A stretch of DNA of 64,000 bases from Alteribacillus iranensis (GCF_900113025.1 NZ_FONT01000002.1:728755-792754); one strand, 5' to 3'; counted from the first letter of the stretch, positions 9,519 through 19,240 are shown. Numbers and translations are program-made. Notes: generated from the letters alone by a model not told the origin.

Positions 9519-9658
9519 ATTTTAAAGTGTTTTCATAAATAACAGTGCTTCTCTTGCTTTCCGTTACGAGTTTCTCTGTCTGCTCCTCTTCCTGCCTATG
9601 CTTCGAAGAAATATGCGTCGCAGACAACTCGACGCTTATTCAGCGCTGTGATGCTCGT

Positions 9659-9684
9659 TGCTCTACCGACTGAGCTATCGAGCC
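9659..9684 (-). pseudogene. Orphan 5' half of tRNA-Phe (copy 2)
   Basis: Second identical 26-nt fragment of the tRNA-Phe 5' half with the same breakpoint (GTAGAGCA then ACGAGCATC). The shared breakpoint shows one truncation event followed by duplication. Confidence 0.85.
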
Positions 9685-9821
9685 ATTTCAAAGTATTTAC
9701 ACAAACGATAGGTCTTCTTCTTGCTTTTCGTTACGAGTTCCTCTGTCTGCTCCTCTGCCTGCTTATGCTTCGAAGAAATGTGCGTCGCAGACAACTCGGT
9801 GCTTATTCGGTGTGATAATAA

Positions 9822-9897
9822 TGGCGGGCCTGACGGGAATCGAACCCGCGATCTCCTGCGTGACAGGCAGGCATGTTAACCGCTACACCACAGGCCC
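9822..9897 (-). tRNA. tRNA-Asp (GTC)
   Basis: 76 nt with encoded CCA. The acceptor GGGCCTG pairs with CAGGCCC. The anticodon loop is CTGTCAC (anticodon GTC) and the T-arm is GGGTTCGATTCCC. Fourth tRNA of the operon. Confidence 0.97.
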
Positions 9898-9913
9898 TTC
9901 TTGTAAAGAATAA

Positions 9914-10390
9914 GCTGCGAATCTCTTCGTCAACTTCTTTCGTTCAGTCAGGTCACGTACCGATGTACGCTCCTTCCTTCTCTCCTTCGTTTCCTCGACC
10001 TTCTTGCTTCTTCTTTCCAACTCAGTCAGAGGTACGAATGGCTGCGAATCTCTTCGTCATCTTCTCTCGTTCTGTCAGGTCACGTACCAATGTACGCTCC
10101 TTCCTTCTCTCTTTCGTTTCCTCGACCTTCTTGCTTCTTCTTTACAAGTCTTTGGAAACGTTGCTGCGATTCTCTTCGTCATCTTCTTTCGTTCTGTCAG
10201 TTCACGTACCAATGTACGCTCCTTCCTTCTCTCTTTCGTTTCCTCGACCTTCTTGCTTCTTCTTTACAAGTCTTTGGAAACGTTGCTGCGATTCTCTTCG
10301 TCATCTTCTCTCGTTCTGTCAGGTCACGTACCGGCGTACGCTCCTTCCTTCTCTCTTTCGTTTCCTTGACCTTCTTGCTTCTTCCAATTC
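9914..10390 (-). repeat. Four tandem copies of a 122-127-bp unit in the tRNA-Val/Asp spacer
   Basis: Units begin at about 9914, 10041, 10163 and 10285. On the transcribed minus strand each is strongly purine-rich (GAAGAAGCAAGAAGG, GAAAGAGAGAAGGAAGGAG) and carries the hairpin CGTAC-NNNN-GTACG, whose four loop bases change between copies (on the plus strand CGAT, CAAT, CAAT, CGGC) while the stem is fixed. The Ser/Phe/Leu-rich open frames across it on the plus strand are artefacts of the repeat. Confidence 0.85.
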
Positions 10391-10422
10391 AGTCAAAGGA
10401 ATGAACTGCTTAAACATATAGA

Positions 10423-10498
10423 TGGTGGAGGGTGACGGGATCGAACCGCCGACCCCCTGCTTGTAAGGCAGATGCTCTCCCAGCTGAGCTAACCCTCC
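10423..10498 (-). tRNA. tRNA-Val (TAC)
   Basis: 76 nt with encoded CCA. The acceptor is GGAGGGT, the D-arm TAGCTCAGCTGGGAGAGCA, the anticodon loop CTTACAA (anticodon TAC), and the T-arm GCGGTTCGATCCCGTC. As I recall, the equivalent B. subtilis cluster (trnY) is Lys-Glu-Asp-Phe without Val. Confidence 0.97.
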
Positions 10499-10500
10499 GT

Positions 10501-10575
10501 TGGTGACCCGTAGGGGATTCGAACCCCTGTTACCGCCGTGAAAGGGCGGTGTCTTAACCACTTGACCAACGGGCC
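10501..10575 (-). tRNA. tRNA-Glu (TTC)
   Basis: 75 nt with encoded CCA. The acceptor starts GGCCCGT and pairs with ACGGGTC; the D-arm contains GGTCAAGTGGTTAAGACA. The anticodon loop is CTTTCAC (anticodon TTC). Only 2 bp separate it from tRNA-Val. Confidence 0.97.
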
Positions 10576-10623
10576 TTTTCTATCTCTGTTCATAGAAAAA
10601 CTAATTCTTATATGTATGTAAAA

Positions 10624-10699
10624 TGGTGAGCCATGGAGGATTCGAACCTCCGACCCTCTGATTAAAAGTCAGATGCTCTGCCAGCTGAGCTAATGGCTC
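10624..10699 (-). tRNA. tRNA-Lys (TTT)
   Basis: 76 nt with encoded CCA. The acceptor GAGCCAT pairs with ATGGCTC. The anticodon loop is CTTTTAA (anticodon TTT) and the T-arm is GGAGGTTCGAATCCTCC. First tRNA of the operon. Confidence 0.97.
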
Positions 10700-10748
10700 G
10701 TACAGTGTCATAGAATTTCTCTTTCTGTCGTAAGCGACAACATGAATA

Positions 10749-10777
10749 ATATTACCACGTCATTTTTTTTATTTCAA
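10749..10777 (-). promoter_or_regulatory. Promoter of the tRNA operon
   Basis: On the minus strand TTGAAA (10772-10777) and TAATAT (10749-10754) are 17 bp apart, with a TGG extension before the -10. They lie 50 bp upstream of tRNA-Lys and after the purA terminator. Confidence 0.65.
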
Positions 10778-10837
10778 GGACTTTTTTGCAAAAAAATCTT
10801 GGATGAGATCTCTCATGAGTGAGGCGTGTTCTCGGCT

Positions 10838-10875
10838 AAAAAAAATCCGATCAGATATAAGTTTTCTGATCGGAT
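10838..10875 (-). terminator. Intrinsic terminator after purA
   Basis: An 11-bp perfect stem (ATCCGATCAGA/TCTGATCGGAT) is followed on the minus strand by a run of seven T. It lies just past the purA stop codon. Confidence 0.95.
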
Positions 10876-10883
10876 AAGAACCA

Positions 10884-12197
<1,314 letters not shown>

Positions 12198-12259
12198 TCA
12201 CTAGGCTGCTTTATTATCATTTGTTATGTACTTTTCTTTGTTTGAATAAACCCTCGTAA

Positions 12260-12288
12260 AGTGTACCAATTCAGCATAAAAAAGTCAA
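12260..12288 (-). promoter_or_regulatory. purA promoter
   Basis: On the minus strand TTGACT (12283-12288) and TACACT (12260-12265) are exactly 17 bp apart, about 90 bp upstream of the purA start. Confidence 0.75.
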
Positions 12289-12290
12289 TA

Positions 12291-12329
12291 AAACACGAAC
12301 AATATACGCGGCATTTGAAGATACGTTCG
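12291..12329 (-). promoter_or_regulatory. Candidate PurR operator (two inverted PurBox-like sites)
   Basis: CGAAC (12296-12300) within AAACACGAACAAT and an inverted GTTCG (12325-12329) are 24 bp apart, just upstream of the purA -35. PurR binds paired inverted PurBoxes with CCGAAC cores 16-17 bp apart. Both sites here have mismatches, and the distal one overlaps the dnaC terminator. Confidence 0.45.
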
Positions 12330-12333
12330 TAAT

Positions 12334-12375
12334 AAAAAGCCTTAGTACAAGCGGCAACAAGTACTAAGGCTTTTT
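12334..12375 (-). terminator. Terminator after dnaC
   Basis: A 15-bp perfect inverted repeat (AAAAAGCCTTAGTAC with GTACTAAGGCTTTTT) around a 12-nt loop. It can act in both directions and ends the yybS-gdpP-rplI-dnaC operon. Confidence 0.95.
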
Positions 12376-12382
12376 TTATTTC

Positions 12383-13747
12383 TTACGCCCCAGGTGGAGC
12401 TTGGCTTTCATCATGTCGTCTGTCTACATCTACGAACTTATTATACTCTTTAATAAACGCAAGCTCGACGGTTCCTACTGGGCCGTTACGCTGTTTTGCC
12501 AAAATAATTTCGATGATATTTTTATTCTCTGCTTCTTGGTCATAATAGTCTTCTCTGTACAAGAAAGAGACGATGTCCGCATCCTGTTCAATACTTCCTG
12601 ATTCTCTCAAGTCAGACATCATTGGTCGTTTATCCTGCCTTGATTCCACTCCGCGGGATAGCTGAGACAACGCGATCACAGGTACCTCAAGTTCCCGTGC
12701 GAGCGCTTTTAAACTTCTCGAAATCTCCGACACTTCTTGTTGCCGGCTCTCTCCGCTTTTCGATGAACCCATAATTAGCTGTAAATAATCAATAACAATC
12801 ATGCCAATGCCTCTCTCTTGCTTTAAACGGCGGCACTTAGCACGGATATCGTTCACACGAATTCCTGGAGAATCATCAATATAAATGCCAGCAGACGACA
12901 GGCTTCCCATCGCTAAAGTTAACTTTTGCCAGTCTTCTTCCTCTAAAGCACCTGTTCTCATTTTCGTGGCGTCTATGTTCCCTTCTGCACAAAGCATACG
13001 TTGTACCAATTGAGAGGCGCCCATTTCCAAACTAAAAATCGCAACATTTTCTCCGCTCTTTGTAGCTGCGTTTTGAGCAATGTTCAAGGCAAAAGCCGTT
13101 TTCCCCATAGAAGGACGTGCTGCCACAATGATTAAGTCACTTCGTTGAAAACCTGCTGTCATTCGATCTAGCTCTACATAACCGCTTGAAATACCAGTAA
13201 TATCATTCTCGCGGTTCTGAAGCATTTCGATGTTATCATATGTTTCAATTAACACATCTTTTATGGAAACGAATGCTCCTGAGCTTCGTTGATGAGCTAC
13301 TTCTAAAATCGAACGCTCCGCGTGATCTAATACTTCTTCTACGTCGTCTTCACTTTCATACCCATCGGAAACAATGTCTGTCGCTGTTTGAATCAATCGG
13401 CGCAGCAATGATTTCTCTTGCACAATTTTGCTGTAATAACCAACATTGGCTGCTGTCGGTACAGAATTAGCCAAGTCAGTTAGATAAGATAACCCGCCGA
13501 CTTCCTCCAGCCAATTGTAATCTTGCAGGGCTGACGTAACGGTGACAAGGTCGACAGGATCTCCTTTTTCCCCAATTTCCAGCATGACGCGAAATATTCT
13601 CTGGTGGGCCACACGATAAAAATCTTCCGGTGTTAAACTCTCTGAAGCTGTGACAAGTGCTTCCCCTTCCAGAAAAACAGCTCCGATAACCGCTTGCTCG
13701 GCTTCCATGTTCTGTGGTGGCTTACGGTCTGTATATACATCGCTCAT
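12383..13747 (-). CDS. dnaC: Replicative DNA helicase DnaC (DnaB family)
   Basis: Hexameric 5'-3' replicative helicase (454 aa), called DnaC in B. subtilis. The N-terminal primase-interacting domain (PQNMEAEQAVIGAVFL) covers about 1-150. The RecA-like domain has Walker A ARPSMGKTA, Walker B IVIDYLQL and the arginine-finger region SGSIEQDADIV. Last gene of the operon yybS-gdpP-rplI-dnaC, followed by a strong terminator. Confidence 0.98.
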   Translation of the reverse strand: MSDVYTDRKPPQNMEAEQAVIGAVFLEGEALVTASESLTPEDFYRVAHQRIFRVMLEIGEKGDPVDLVTVTSALQDYNWLEEVGGLSYLTDLANSVPTAANVGYYSKIVQEKSLLRRLIQTATDIVSDGYESEDDVEEVLDHAERSILEVAHQRSSGAFVSIKDVLIETYDNIEMLQNRENDITGISSGYVELDRMTAGFQRSDLIIVAARPSMGKTAFALNIAQNAATKSGENVAIFSLEMGASQLVQRMLCAEGNIDATKMRTGALEEEDWQKLTLAMGSLSSAGIYIDDSPGIRVNDIRAKCRRLKQERGIGMIVIDYLQLIMGSSKSGESRQQEVSEISRSLKALARELEVPVIALSQLSRGVESRQDKRPMMSDLRESGSIEQDADIVSFLYREDYYDQEAENKNIIEIILAKQRNGPVGTVELAFIKEYNKFVDVDRRHDESQAPPGA

Positions 13748-13786
13748 TTCCGGCTTCCTGCCTTTCTACGTAAATCAAACGCAACA

Positions 13787-14230
13787 TTATTGCTCGACGA
13801 CATGAATGTCTACAGTTGCGGTAACTTCCGGGTGAATTTTGATTGGTACTTTCGTAACTCCGAGCGTACGAATTGGCTCGTCTAGTTCGATTTTTCGTTT
13901 ATCTACTTTCATATCCATCTTTTTAAGCGTTTCAGCGATTTGTTTTGTGGAGACTGCCCCAAATAAACGACCGCCTTCTCCTGCTTTCGCTGTCACCTTA
14001 ACTGTTGTCTCTTCAAGCTGCTTTTTGAAGGCTTTTGCCTCTTCCAACCGCTCCTGAGCTTTCTTATCTTCACTTGCTTTCTTTGCCTTTAAGTTTTTTA
14101 TATTGCCTTTGCTTGCTTCCACTGCAAGTTTGTTAGGGAGAAGATAGTTTCGTGCATATCCTTCCGATACGTCTTTCACTTCCCCTTTTTTCCCTTTTCC
14201 TTTTACGTCTTGTTGAAAGATTACTTTCAT
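13787..14230 (-). CDS. rplI: 50S ribosomal protein L9
   Basis: 147 aa, full length. The N-terminal rRNA-binding domain reads [21 protein letters not shown] and [12 protein letters not shown], followed by the long connecting helix and a C-terminal domain containing [14 protein letters not shown]. Its start overlaps the gdpP stop by 4 bp (ATGA), so translation is coupled. The partnership of L9 with gdpP and dnaC is conserved in Bacillales. Confidence 0.98.
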   Translation of the reverse strand: MKVIFQQDVKGKGKKGEVKDVSEGYARNYLLPNKLAVEASKGNIKNLKAKKASEDKKAQERLEEAKAFKKQLEETTVKVTAKAGEGGRLFGAVSTKQIAETLKKMDMKVDKRKIELDEPIRTLGVTKVPIKIHPEVTATVDIHVVEQ

Positions 14231-16197
14231 TCTTCTGTTCCTCCCTCCAAGTATTGATCAATCGCATTTTTCAGCTGTTCTTCTGCATCCTCGATGGAAT
14301 CCGTATCCAACTGGGTGGCTGCGTTCGTCAAGTGTCCGCCTCCCCCCAGCGCTTCCATAATTAATTGCACGTTTACCTCGCCTAGCGAGCGGGCACTAAT
14401 GCTCATCACCCCATCACGGCGTTTTGAAATAACAAAGGAGCCTTTTACGTCATTCATTGTCAGCAATATATCTGCGGCTTGAGCAATTAAAATCTGGTCT
14501 AGCGTCTCATCCGGTGATCCCACAGCAATCGCAAGACCATCTCTGTATATCGATGCACTTTCAATTAAACGGGAACGTCTGACATAGGTGTCAATATCCT
14601 CTTTTAAGAGCATTTGTACAAGTGTCGTATCTGCTCCGTGAGATTTTAAAAAGGAAGCAGCATCAAACGTACGTGAACCTGTTCGAATCGCAAAGCTTTT
14701 TGTATCTACCATGATACCAGCTAACATGGCTGTCGCCTCAAGGACATCCATTTCCAGCTTTTTCGGTTGATACTCCAGCAATTCGGTTACTAGCTCTGCT
14801 GTGGAAGAAGCATAAGGTTCCATGTACACAAGCACTGGATCCTTAATAAATTCTTCACTTCTACGGTGATGATCAAGCACAACCACCCGCTCAATCGCAT
14901 CTACTAATCGAGGCTCAATCACTAAGGATGGTTTGTGTGTATCAACCACCACTAGAAGCGTGTGGCGGCTCAACTCGTCTAGTGCTTCATCCGGAGTAAT
15001 AAACTGAGTCCATAGGTGCTCATGCTTACTTATTTCTTCCATCAGTTTTTGCACATCAGGGTTAATCTCATCGGGATCCACCACGACATACGCATCCTTT
15101 TCATTAACTTCGGCAATCTTTAAGACACCAATAGCAGCCCCTATCGCGTCCATATCTGGATTTTTATGACCCATGATGATCACTTGATCGCTTTCAAGAA
15201 CAAAGTCTCGTAACGCATGAGAGATAACACGAGCGCGGACTCTCGTTCGTTTCTCCATAGCGTTTGACTTTCCTCCGTAAAAACGTACCTTTCCGTTTGT
15301 TTCCTTTATAGCTACTTGATCACCACCACGGCCTAACGCCAAATCTAAACTGGATTGCGCCAGATTACCGAGCTCTTTTAAAGAGGAGTCGCCACTTCCG
15401 ATGCCGACACTTAATGTAATAGGAACTTTCTCTTTTCCTGTGACTTCCCGAACTTCGTCGAGAATTTCAAATCTGGTTTTCTCTAACTCACGCAACGCTT
15501 TTTTGTTCATGATTGCGATAAAACGGTCGGAAGAAATACTTCTAAGCAAAATTTGATATTCGCTGGCCCAACTGTTCAACAATGAGGTAATATGACTCAT
15601 TAACTTACTTCGAACTTGATCTTCCATTCCTTGTGTCAATTCATCATAATTATCGAGGTCAATAATCCCAACGACCGTACGTTCATTGAGATACATAGCT
15701 CGCGTATTCGCTGTGTCTGTCATGTCAAAGAGATAAAAGAGCCGCTCTTCCTGTCTGATATATACGTAATAGTGGCGGTTTTCTAAAGTGATTTCGGTCG
15801 TCTCGTCCCCTTTTTTCACGGAAGAGGTCAAGTCTTCTGAGATCACTTTTATGGATTCACCAAGAAATTCATCGGGAAGATAGCTTGTCATATACGGGTT
15901 GGCCCATTGAATCTCATAGTCTTCATTAAATAGAACAATCCCAATCGGTAGTTCTGTCACAGCCTCTTCGCCCGCTTTATTGACTCGATGGGTTAACGTC
16001 CTAATATATTTTTCAAAATCACGATCAAATGATTTTTTAGCAAACAAGGTATACACGGCAATAGAGAGTAGCAGCAGAAATCCAAGCGCCCCTGCCTGCC
16101 ACTGATAAAGAGAGAGAATACCAATAAAAATGATGGACAGTACAAACAGGGCGATCACATGATAACCGTGCCACCGTCTTAACAAAAACCTAGGCAT
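14227..16197 (-). CDS. gdpP: c-di-AMP phosphodiesterase GdpP
   Basis: Membrane-bound enzyme (656 aa) that hydrolyses cyclic di-AMP to pApA, controlling potassium/osmotic balance, wall stress and beta-lactam tolerance. Order: two N-terminal membrane helices (about 13-53), a degenerate PAS domain ([17 protein letters not shown]), a degenerate GGDEF domain, then DHH ([32 protein letters not shown]) and DHHA1 ([13 protein letters not shown]). The catalytic Asp/His residues are intact. The GGDEF signature is absent, as usual for GdpP. Confidence 0.97.
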   Translation of the reverse strand: MPRFLLRRWHGYHVIALFVLSIIFIGILSLYQWQAGALGFLLLLSIAVYTLFAKKSFDRDFEKYIRTLTHRVNKAGEEAVTELPIGIVLFNEDYEIQWANPYMTSYLPDEFLGESIKVISEDLTSSVKKGDETTEITLENRHYYVYIRQEERLFYLFDMTDTANTRAMYLNERTVVGIIDLDNYDELTQGMEDQVRSKLMSHITSLLNSWASEYQILLRSISSDRFIAIMNKKALRELEKTRFEILDEVREVTGKEKVPITLSVGIGSGDSSLKELGNLAQSSLDLALGRGGDQVAIKETNGKVRFYGGKSNAMEKRTRVRARVISHALRDFVLESDQVIIMGHKNPDMDAIGAAIGVLKIAEVNEKDAYVVVDPDEINPDVQKLMEEISKHEHLWTQFITPDEALDELSRHTLLVVVDTHKPSLVIEPRLVDAIERVVVLDHHRRSEEFIKDPVLVYMEPYASSTAELVTELLEYQPKKLEMDVLEATAMLAGIMVDTKSFAIRTGSRTFDAASFLKSHGADTTLVQMLLKEDIDTYVRRSRLIESASIYRDGLAIAVGSPDETLDQILIAQAADILLTMNDVKGSFVISKRRDGVMSISARSLGEVNVQLIMEALGGGGHLTNAATQLDTDSIEDAEEQLKNAIDQYLEGGTEE

Positions 16198-16211
16198 AGC
16201 GTCAACCCCTA

Positions 16212-17192
16212 CTAATTAGAAGATTCCATGCGTTTTTTCAATTGAAATCCTAAGTCAATTATACCTAAGATTCGGGCGAGAAGTAGAACGATTGGCAAGA
16301 TTAATCCCGCCACTAATAAAACAATAGGCAGAGCTTTAGGAAGGCCTTTCACATATGCATAATAGAACATGACAGTGAAACCTTGTAAGGCCATAATTGT
16401 CTCCAATAATGGCATGAGATTCCAAATAACGATGTATAAGGCAGTCCCTTCTTCCACTCCAATTAAAAAAATAACGGATGTCACTAAATAATACCACAGC
16501 AAAGCTCTTGGGAAATTCCAGTTTCGAAATGCGGGGAAAGGAAGATATTTCATTCCTAAACGACGCATCACCACGTGAGCAATCATCTGTGAGATCACTG
16601 CATAAATAATCCCGGTGGCCACGATCAGGAGAGGACCCAAATATCCAATCTGTTCAATCATGTTTTGAAACGTTTCCAGATCCTGGGACCCTTCCTGACC
16701 CATAGCTCCTAACATGGACTCCGCTTGTTCGACCGACTGTCTCATGACATCTTGAAGAGCTGCAAGAGGATCAATATTTATTATAAGAATCGTTGCCGCA
16801 TATAGCAAAATAAGAACACCTATGTATGCTAAACTGCTAGCGGCAGTAACAAAAAAAGCTTCCTTCTTCCGTCTAATTAAAGCCCCTGCCGTCACTCCGC
16901 CGGATCCAGCCAATAATGCATTCGGAAACCCGATAATTCCCCCTATAAAAAAAGAAAGTAACACTGTAACGACCATCATTAACAAACCGGCTCTCCATCC
17001 ATGACGAGCAGTGTAGACGATAAAAGGAAGAGGTAAAAACCACAATACAATGGTCATAACAAAGGGCACGAAAAGAGCGAGAAAAAGCATAACGATAAAT
17101 AAACCGCTTAAAAGAGCTCCTTCCGTTAACCTTTTAGCAGGCTGCACAAGCTTCACCTCATCCATTTCTTTATCAATTATCCATCTGTTCAT
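16212..17192 (-). CDS. yybS: YybS family integral membrane protein (DUF2232)
   Basis: 326 aa with about eight hydrophobic segments: GALLSGLFIVMLFLAL, IVLWFLPLPFIVY, LLMMVVTVLLSFFIGG, a pair near 110-135, LLIVATGIIYAVISQM, LLWYYLVTSVIFLIG and C-terminal segments. It matches YybS, always next to gdpP; its function is unknown. The fold resembles the small-molecule-binding S components of energy-coupling transporters (family knowledge, not shown here). It is first in the yybS-gdpP-rplI-dnaC operon. Confidence 0.9.
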   Translation of the reverse strand: MNRWIIDKEMDEVKLVQPAKRLTEGALLSGLFIVMLFLALFVPFVMTIVLWFLPLPFIVYTARHGWRAGLLMMVVTVLLSFFIGGIIGFPNALLAGSGGVTAGALIRRKKEAFFVTAASSLAYIGVLILLYAATILIINIDPLAALQDVMRQSVEQAESMLGAMGQEGSQDLETFQNMIEQIGYLGPLLIVATGIIYAVISQMIAHVVMRRLGMKYLPFPAFRNWNFPRALLWYYLVTSVIFLIGVEEGTALYIVIWNLMPLLETIMALQGFTVMFYYAYVKGLPKALPIVLLVAGLILPIVLLLARILGIIDLGFQLKKRMESSN

Positions 17193-17208
17193 TTTAATTC
17201 ATTCTACC

Positions 17209-17267
17209 TAAAAAAGAAAGACGAACCCGGACCACTGACCTGGAAATAAAGGACAACGATCCGGGTT
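17209..17267 (-). terminator. Terminator between the small 43-aa gene and yybS
   Basis: AACCCGGA (17224-17231) pairs with TCCGGGTT (17260-17267). On the minus strand the stem is followed by a T-rich run (17209-17220). It ends transcription from the small upstream gene before yybS. Confidence 0.75.
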
Positions 17268-17328
17268 GGAAACCATTATTATATTTTTACTGTTTATTTT
17301 CTCTTCTATCCCTGCATCATATGTTTAT

Positions 17329-17460
17329 TTATTCTGCGTCCGGCCATTCAAAAGTGAAATATTGGGAGTCAAGCTCTTCCTTCTCTACTTCTCCTGCACT
17401 CATTTCTTTCAATGTTTCCAATTGTTCATTTATTCGTGTAATATACTCTTCTACATGCAT
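17329..17460 (-). CDS. Small acidic hypothetical protein (43 aa)
   Basis: Not recognised. The ATG at 17460 has an excellent AAGGAGG ribosome binding site 9 nt upstream. The product starts MHVEEYITRINEQLETL, predicted helical, and ends in an acidic, aromatic tail (YFTFEWPDAE). The frame continues 25 codons upstream, but without a comparable start signal. A terminator follows at 17209-17267, which makes it a short single-gene unit between the rpsR terminator and yybS. Translation signals and terminator support a real gene; function is unknown. Confidence 0.6.
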   Translation of the reverse strand: MHVEEYITRINEQLETLKEMSAGEVEKEELDSQYFTFEWPDAE

Positions 17461-17657
17461 CGCATTCTTCCTCCTTCGAATTCTTGATAGTTTTGTCTGA
17501 ATGGAATGTACGTGCCGGTCACTGACTGATGCCATCCTTTGAACTAGAAGAAGTTAATGGTTTATGTGGTTCGTTCTTAGTCTATGTAATACCCCTGGCT
17601 TTTGCCTCCTCAAACCTAAAAAAAGAAAAAGCTTCTATCCAATTTATTCCTTACCAC

Positions 17658-17689
17658 AAAAAAATACCTCCCGGAAGACGGCCGGGAGG
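17658..17689 (-). terminator. Terminator of the rpsF-ssb-rpsR operon
   Basis: CCTCCCGG/CCGGGAGG stem with a 7-nt loop, followed on the minus strand by TATTTTTTT, just after the rpsR stop. Confidence 0.92.
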
Positions 17690-17703
17690 CAATGCATTTC
17701 ATC

Positions 17704-17931
17704 TTATTGCTCTTTTGTATACGGAAGCAAAGCAATGTGACGAGCACGCTTAATAGCTTTCGTTAATTGGCGCTGATACTTAGCGGAAGTACCAGTCACA
17801 CGACGAGGCAAAATTTTACCACGCTCTGAAATGAATTTCTTCAAAAGATCTACATCTTTATAGTCAATTTTTTCAATTTTATTGACCGTGAAATAGCACA
17901 CTTTTCTACGCTTTCCTCTGCGACGTGCCAT
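17704..17931 (-). CDS. rpsR: 30S ribosomal protein S18
   Basis: 75 aa, basic N-terminus [14 protein letters not shown], core [24 protein letters not shown] and [25 protein letters not shown]. It binds S6 on the 30S platform. Last gene of rpsF-ssb-rpsR. S18 with S6 probably feeds back on the rpsF leader (see 18812-18840). Confidence 0.98.
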   Translation of the reverse strand: MARRRGKRRKVCYFTVNKIEKIDYKDVDLLKKFISERGKILPRRVTGTSAKYQRQLTKAIKRARHIALLPYTKEQ

Positions 17932-17984
17932 GTTTTCACCTACTTTCTTCAGAAATTATTCTATAGTGAGGGTCATAGGAGTTC

Positions 17985-18479
17985 CTAGAACGGTAAATCA
18001 TCATCCGAAATATCAACCGGCTGACCATCGTCAGAAAAAGGATCTTCATTCAAGTTCGTGGAATTTCTATTCTGGTCTTGTCCAGAGCCAAAGTTTCTAT
18101 TTCCACCACCGGCGAAGCTCTCATAATCATTCCGAGGACCACCGCTTCCAGATGAAGCATTACGAGGTTCCAAAAACTGAACGCTTTCCGCTTGAACTTC
18201 GACTACGTTTACACGGCGTCCCTCCTGGTTTTCATAACTGCGGCTTTGAATGCGGCCGTCAATACCTGCGAGGCTACCTTTTTTAAGATAGTTCGCTACA
18301 TTTTCAGCCTGCTTCCTCCACACGACACAGTTAAAGAAATCAGCCTCACGCTCACCTTGCTGATTTGTAAACGGACGGTTGACAGCAATCCCGAAATTAG
18401 CTACTGCTACCCCGTTTGGTGTATATCTAAGTTCCGGGTCGCGGGTCAGACGGCCGACAAGCACTACCCGATTTATCAT
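17985..18479 (-). CDS. ssbA: Single-stranded DNA-binding protein SsbA
   Basis: 164 aa. The N-terminal OB fold reads [24 protein letters not shown] and [22 protein letters not shown] Gly/Asn/Ser-rich disordered linker (about 108-150) follows, ending in the acidic interaction tip DISDDDLPF that recruits replication and repair proteins. It sits between rpsF and rpsR, the usual ssbA context. Confidence 0.98.
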   Translation of the reverse strand: MINRVVLVGRLTRDPELRYTPNGVAVANFGIAVNRPFTNQQGEREADFFNCVVWRKQAENVANYLKKGSLAGIDGRIQSRSYENQEGRRVNVVEVQAESVQFLEPRNASSGSGGPRNDYESFAGGGNRNFGSGQDQNRNSTNLNEDPFSDDGQPVDISDDDLPF

Positions 18480-18499
18480 CGGAACCCCTCCCTCAATTC

Positions 18500-18787
18500 T
18501 TATTCATCTTCGTTAACGACTAGATGGCGAATAACGTTATCATCTATTTTTATCAGGCGGTCGAATTCTTTTGTCGCTTCTGGATCAGCTTTTGTGTAAA
18601 TGAGTACATAATACCCGTCTTTGAAATCATTGATTTCATAAGCGAGACGACGTTTCCCCATTTCATCGACCTTCTCAATTTCTGCTCCGTTGTTTGTTAG
18701 AACGTTGTTGTAACGCTCAATTGTTTCTTTTACTGCACTTTCTTCAACAGTAGGAGCGAGAATGTAGATAATTTCATAGTTACGCAT
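18500..18787 (-). CDS. rpsF: 30S ribosomal protein S6
   Basis: 95 aa from the ATG at 18787 ([12 protein letters not shown]), chosen because AAAGGAGGTGA lies 5 nt upstream. A GTG three codons earlier falls within that ribosome binding site. The core contains [20 protein letters not shown]. First gene of rpsF-ssbA-rpsR, with a structured leader. Confidence 0.98.
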   Translation of the reverse strand: MRNYEIIYILAPTVEESAVKETIERYNNVLTNNGAEIEKVDEMGKRRLAYEINDFKDGYYVLIYTKADPEATKEFDRLIKIDDNVIRHLVVNEDE

Positions 18788-18811
18788 ATGCGTCACCTCC
18801 TTTTGGACTTA

Positions 18812-18840
18812 ACGGCTCTTTTTCTTGAAAAGAGCAAGGA
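18812..18840 (-). promoter_or_regulatory. S6:S18-binding leader element of rpsF
   Basis: In the rpsF 5' leader GCTCTTTT/AAAAGAGC (18815-18835) forms an 8-bp hairpin. On the minus strand it is followed directly by CGTTAAGTCC and then the ribosome binding site. This resembles the conserved autoregulatory motif bound by the S6:S18 complex, which recognises a CCG beside a stem. The hairpin is plain; the assignment rests on position and the CCG. Confidence 0.6.
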
Positions 18841-18877
18841 GCAAAATTTCATTCTTTCATTTTACTCACACCGTAAG

Positions 18878-18906
18878 AGTATAGCAGAAATGAAATCAAT
18901 ATACAA
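18878..18906 (-). promoter_or_regulatory. Promoter of rpsF-ssbA-rpsR
   Basis: On the minus strand TTGTAT (18901-18906) and TATACT (18878-18883) are 17 bp apart, about 90 bp upstream of rpsF. The intergenic repeat at 18909 begins just beyond the -35. Confidence 0.65.
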
Positions 18907-18908
18907 TA

Positions 18909-19143
18909 AGAAAAGCGACAGGCGCCTGTCTATCGGCGACAAGCGCTGGAGAAGGAAGTTCGACTAAAGAAAAAGGAACTTCTACTAAGACCGCCCACAT
19001 CGTGTGGGCAACGTAGAAGCCACCGCCTCCTGCGGAAGTTCCTGTGATAACGTCGAACTGACCCACGTCGTGTGGGCCTAAGGTGGCTTTGCCGCCGCAG
19101 AGCGGGTTGAAGCGACTCAAGCCGATGGCGCCTAGAGCTGGAC
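18909..19143. repeat. Intergenic hairpin-array repeat, copy R1
   Basis: Bounded by GGCGCC palindromes (GACAGGCGCCTGTC at the left, GGCGCCTAGAGCTGG at the right). Inside are small hairpins: CCCAC-ATCGT-GTGGG (18994-19008), CCGC-CTCCT-GCGG (19023-19035) and CCCAC-GTCGT-GTGGG (19062-19076), plus AAGTTCGAC/GTCGAACT arms. Long stretches are shared with R2 (27848-28056) and, inverted, R3 (30940-31173). An open frame across it on the minus strand is not a gene. Confidence 0.85.
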
Positions 19144-19182
19144 TATACTTCATAAACGTACCGTTTCTCATGCCACAAAAAA

Positions 19183-19221
19183 AGAAATGCCTTTCCCTTC
19201 CAGGAATGATCCGGCATTTCT
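19183..19221 (-). terminator. Terminator after ychF
   Basis: AGAAATGCC pairs with GGCATTTCT (9 bp), followed on the minus strand by a run of T, 20 bp past the ychF stop. Confidence 0.85.
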
Positions 19222-19240
19222 CTTTTCTTCTCTGACTCTT

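Larger units (their letters stand above)
9352..9821 (-). repeat. Tandemly duplicated tRNA-Asp/tRNA-Phe spacer (about 166-bp units)
   Basis: The spacer between tRNA-Asp and tRNA-Phe occurs nearly three times in tandem: about 9686-9821, 9520-9685 and 9352-9519. Each unit holds, on the minus strand, an AAGCGTCGAGTTGTCTGCGACGC hairpin region (GCGTCG/CGACGC, degenerate in the copy next to tRNA-Asp), then TTCTTCGAAGCATA and a GAGGAGCAGACAGAG segment. The two inner junctions also carry the first 26 nt of tRNA-Phe. The pattern implies unequal recombination between tRNA-Phe copies or fragments. No protein gene is credible here. Confidence 0.85.

Noticed and set aside
9352..10390. Possible CRISPR array in the tRNA spacers
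   Set aside because: Units are 122-168 bp, nearly identical over their whole length with no unique spacers, and no cas genes are nearby.
9873..10421. Long plus-strand open frames (up to 182 codons) across the tRNA-Val/Asp spacer
   Set aside because: They read through a tandem nucleotide repeat and tRNA-Asp, give Ser/Phe/Leu-rich low-complexity peptides in three frames, and lack ribosome binding sites.
18896..19171. 91-codon minus-strand open frame over repeat R1
   Set aside because: It coincides with the hairpin repeat, has no good start signal, and the similar frame in R3 is on the other orientation of the same repeat.
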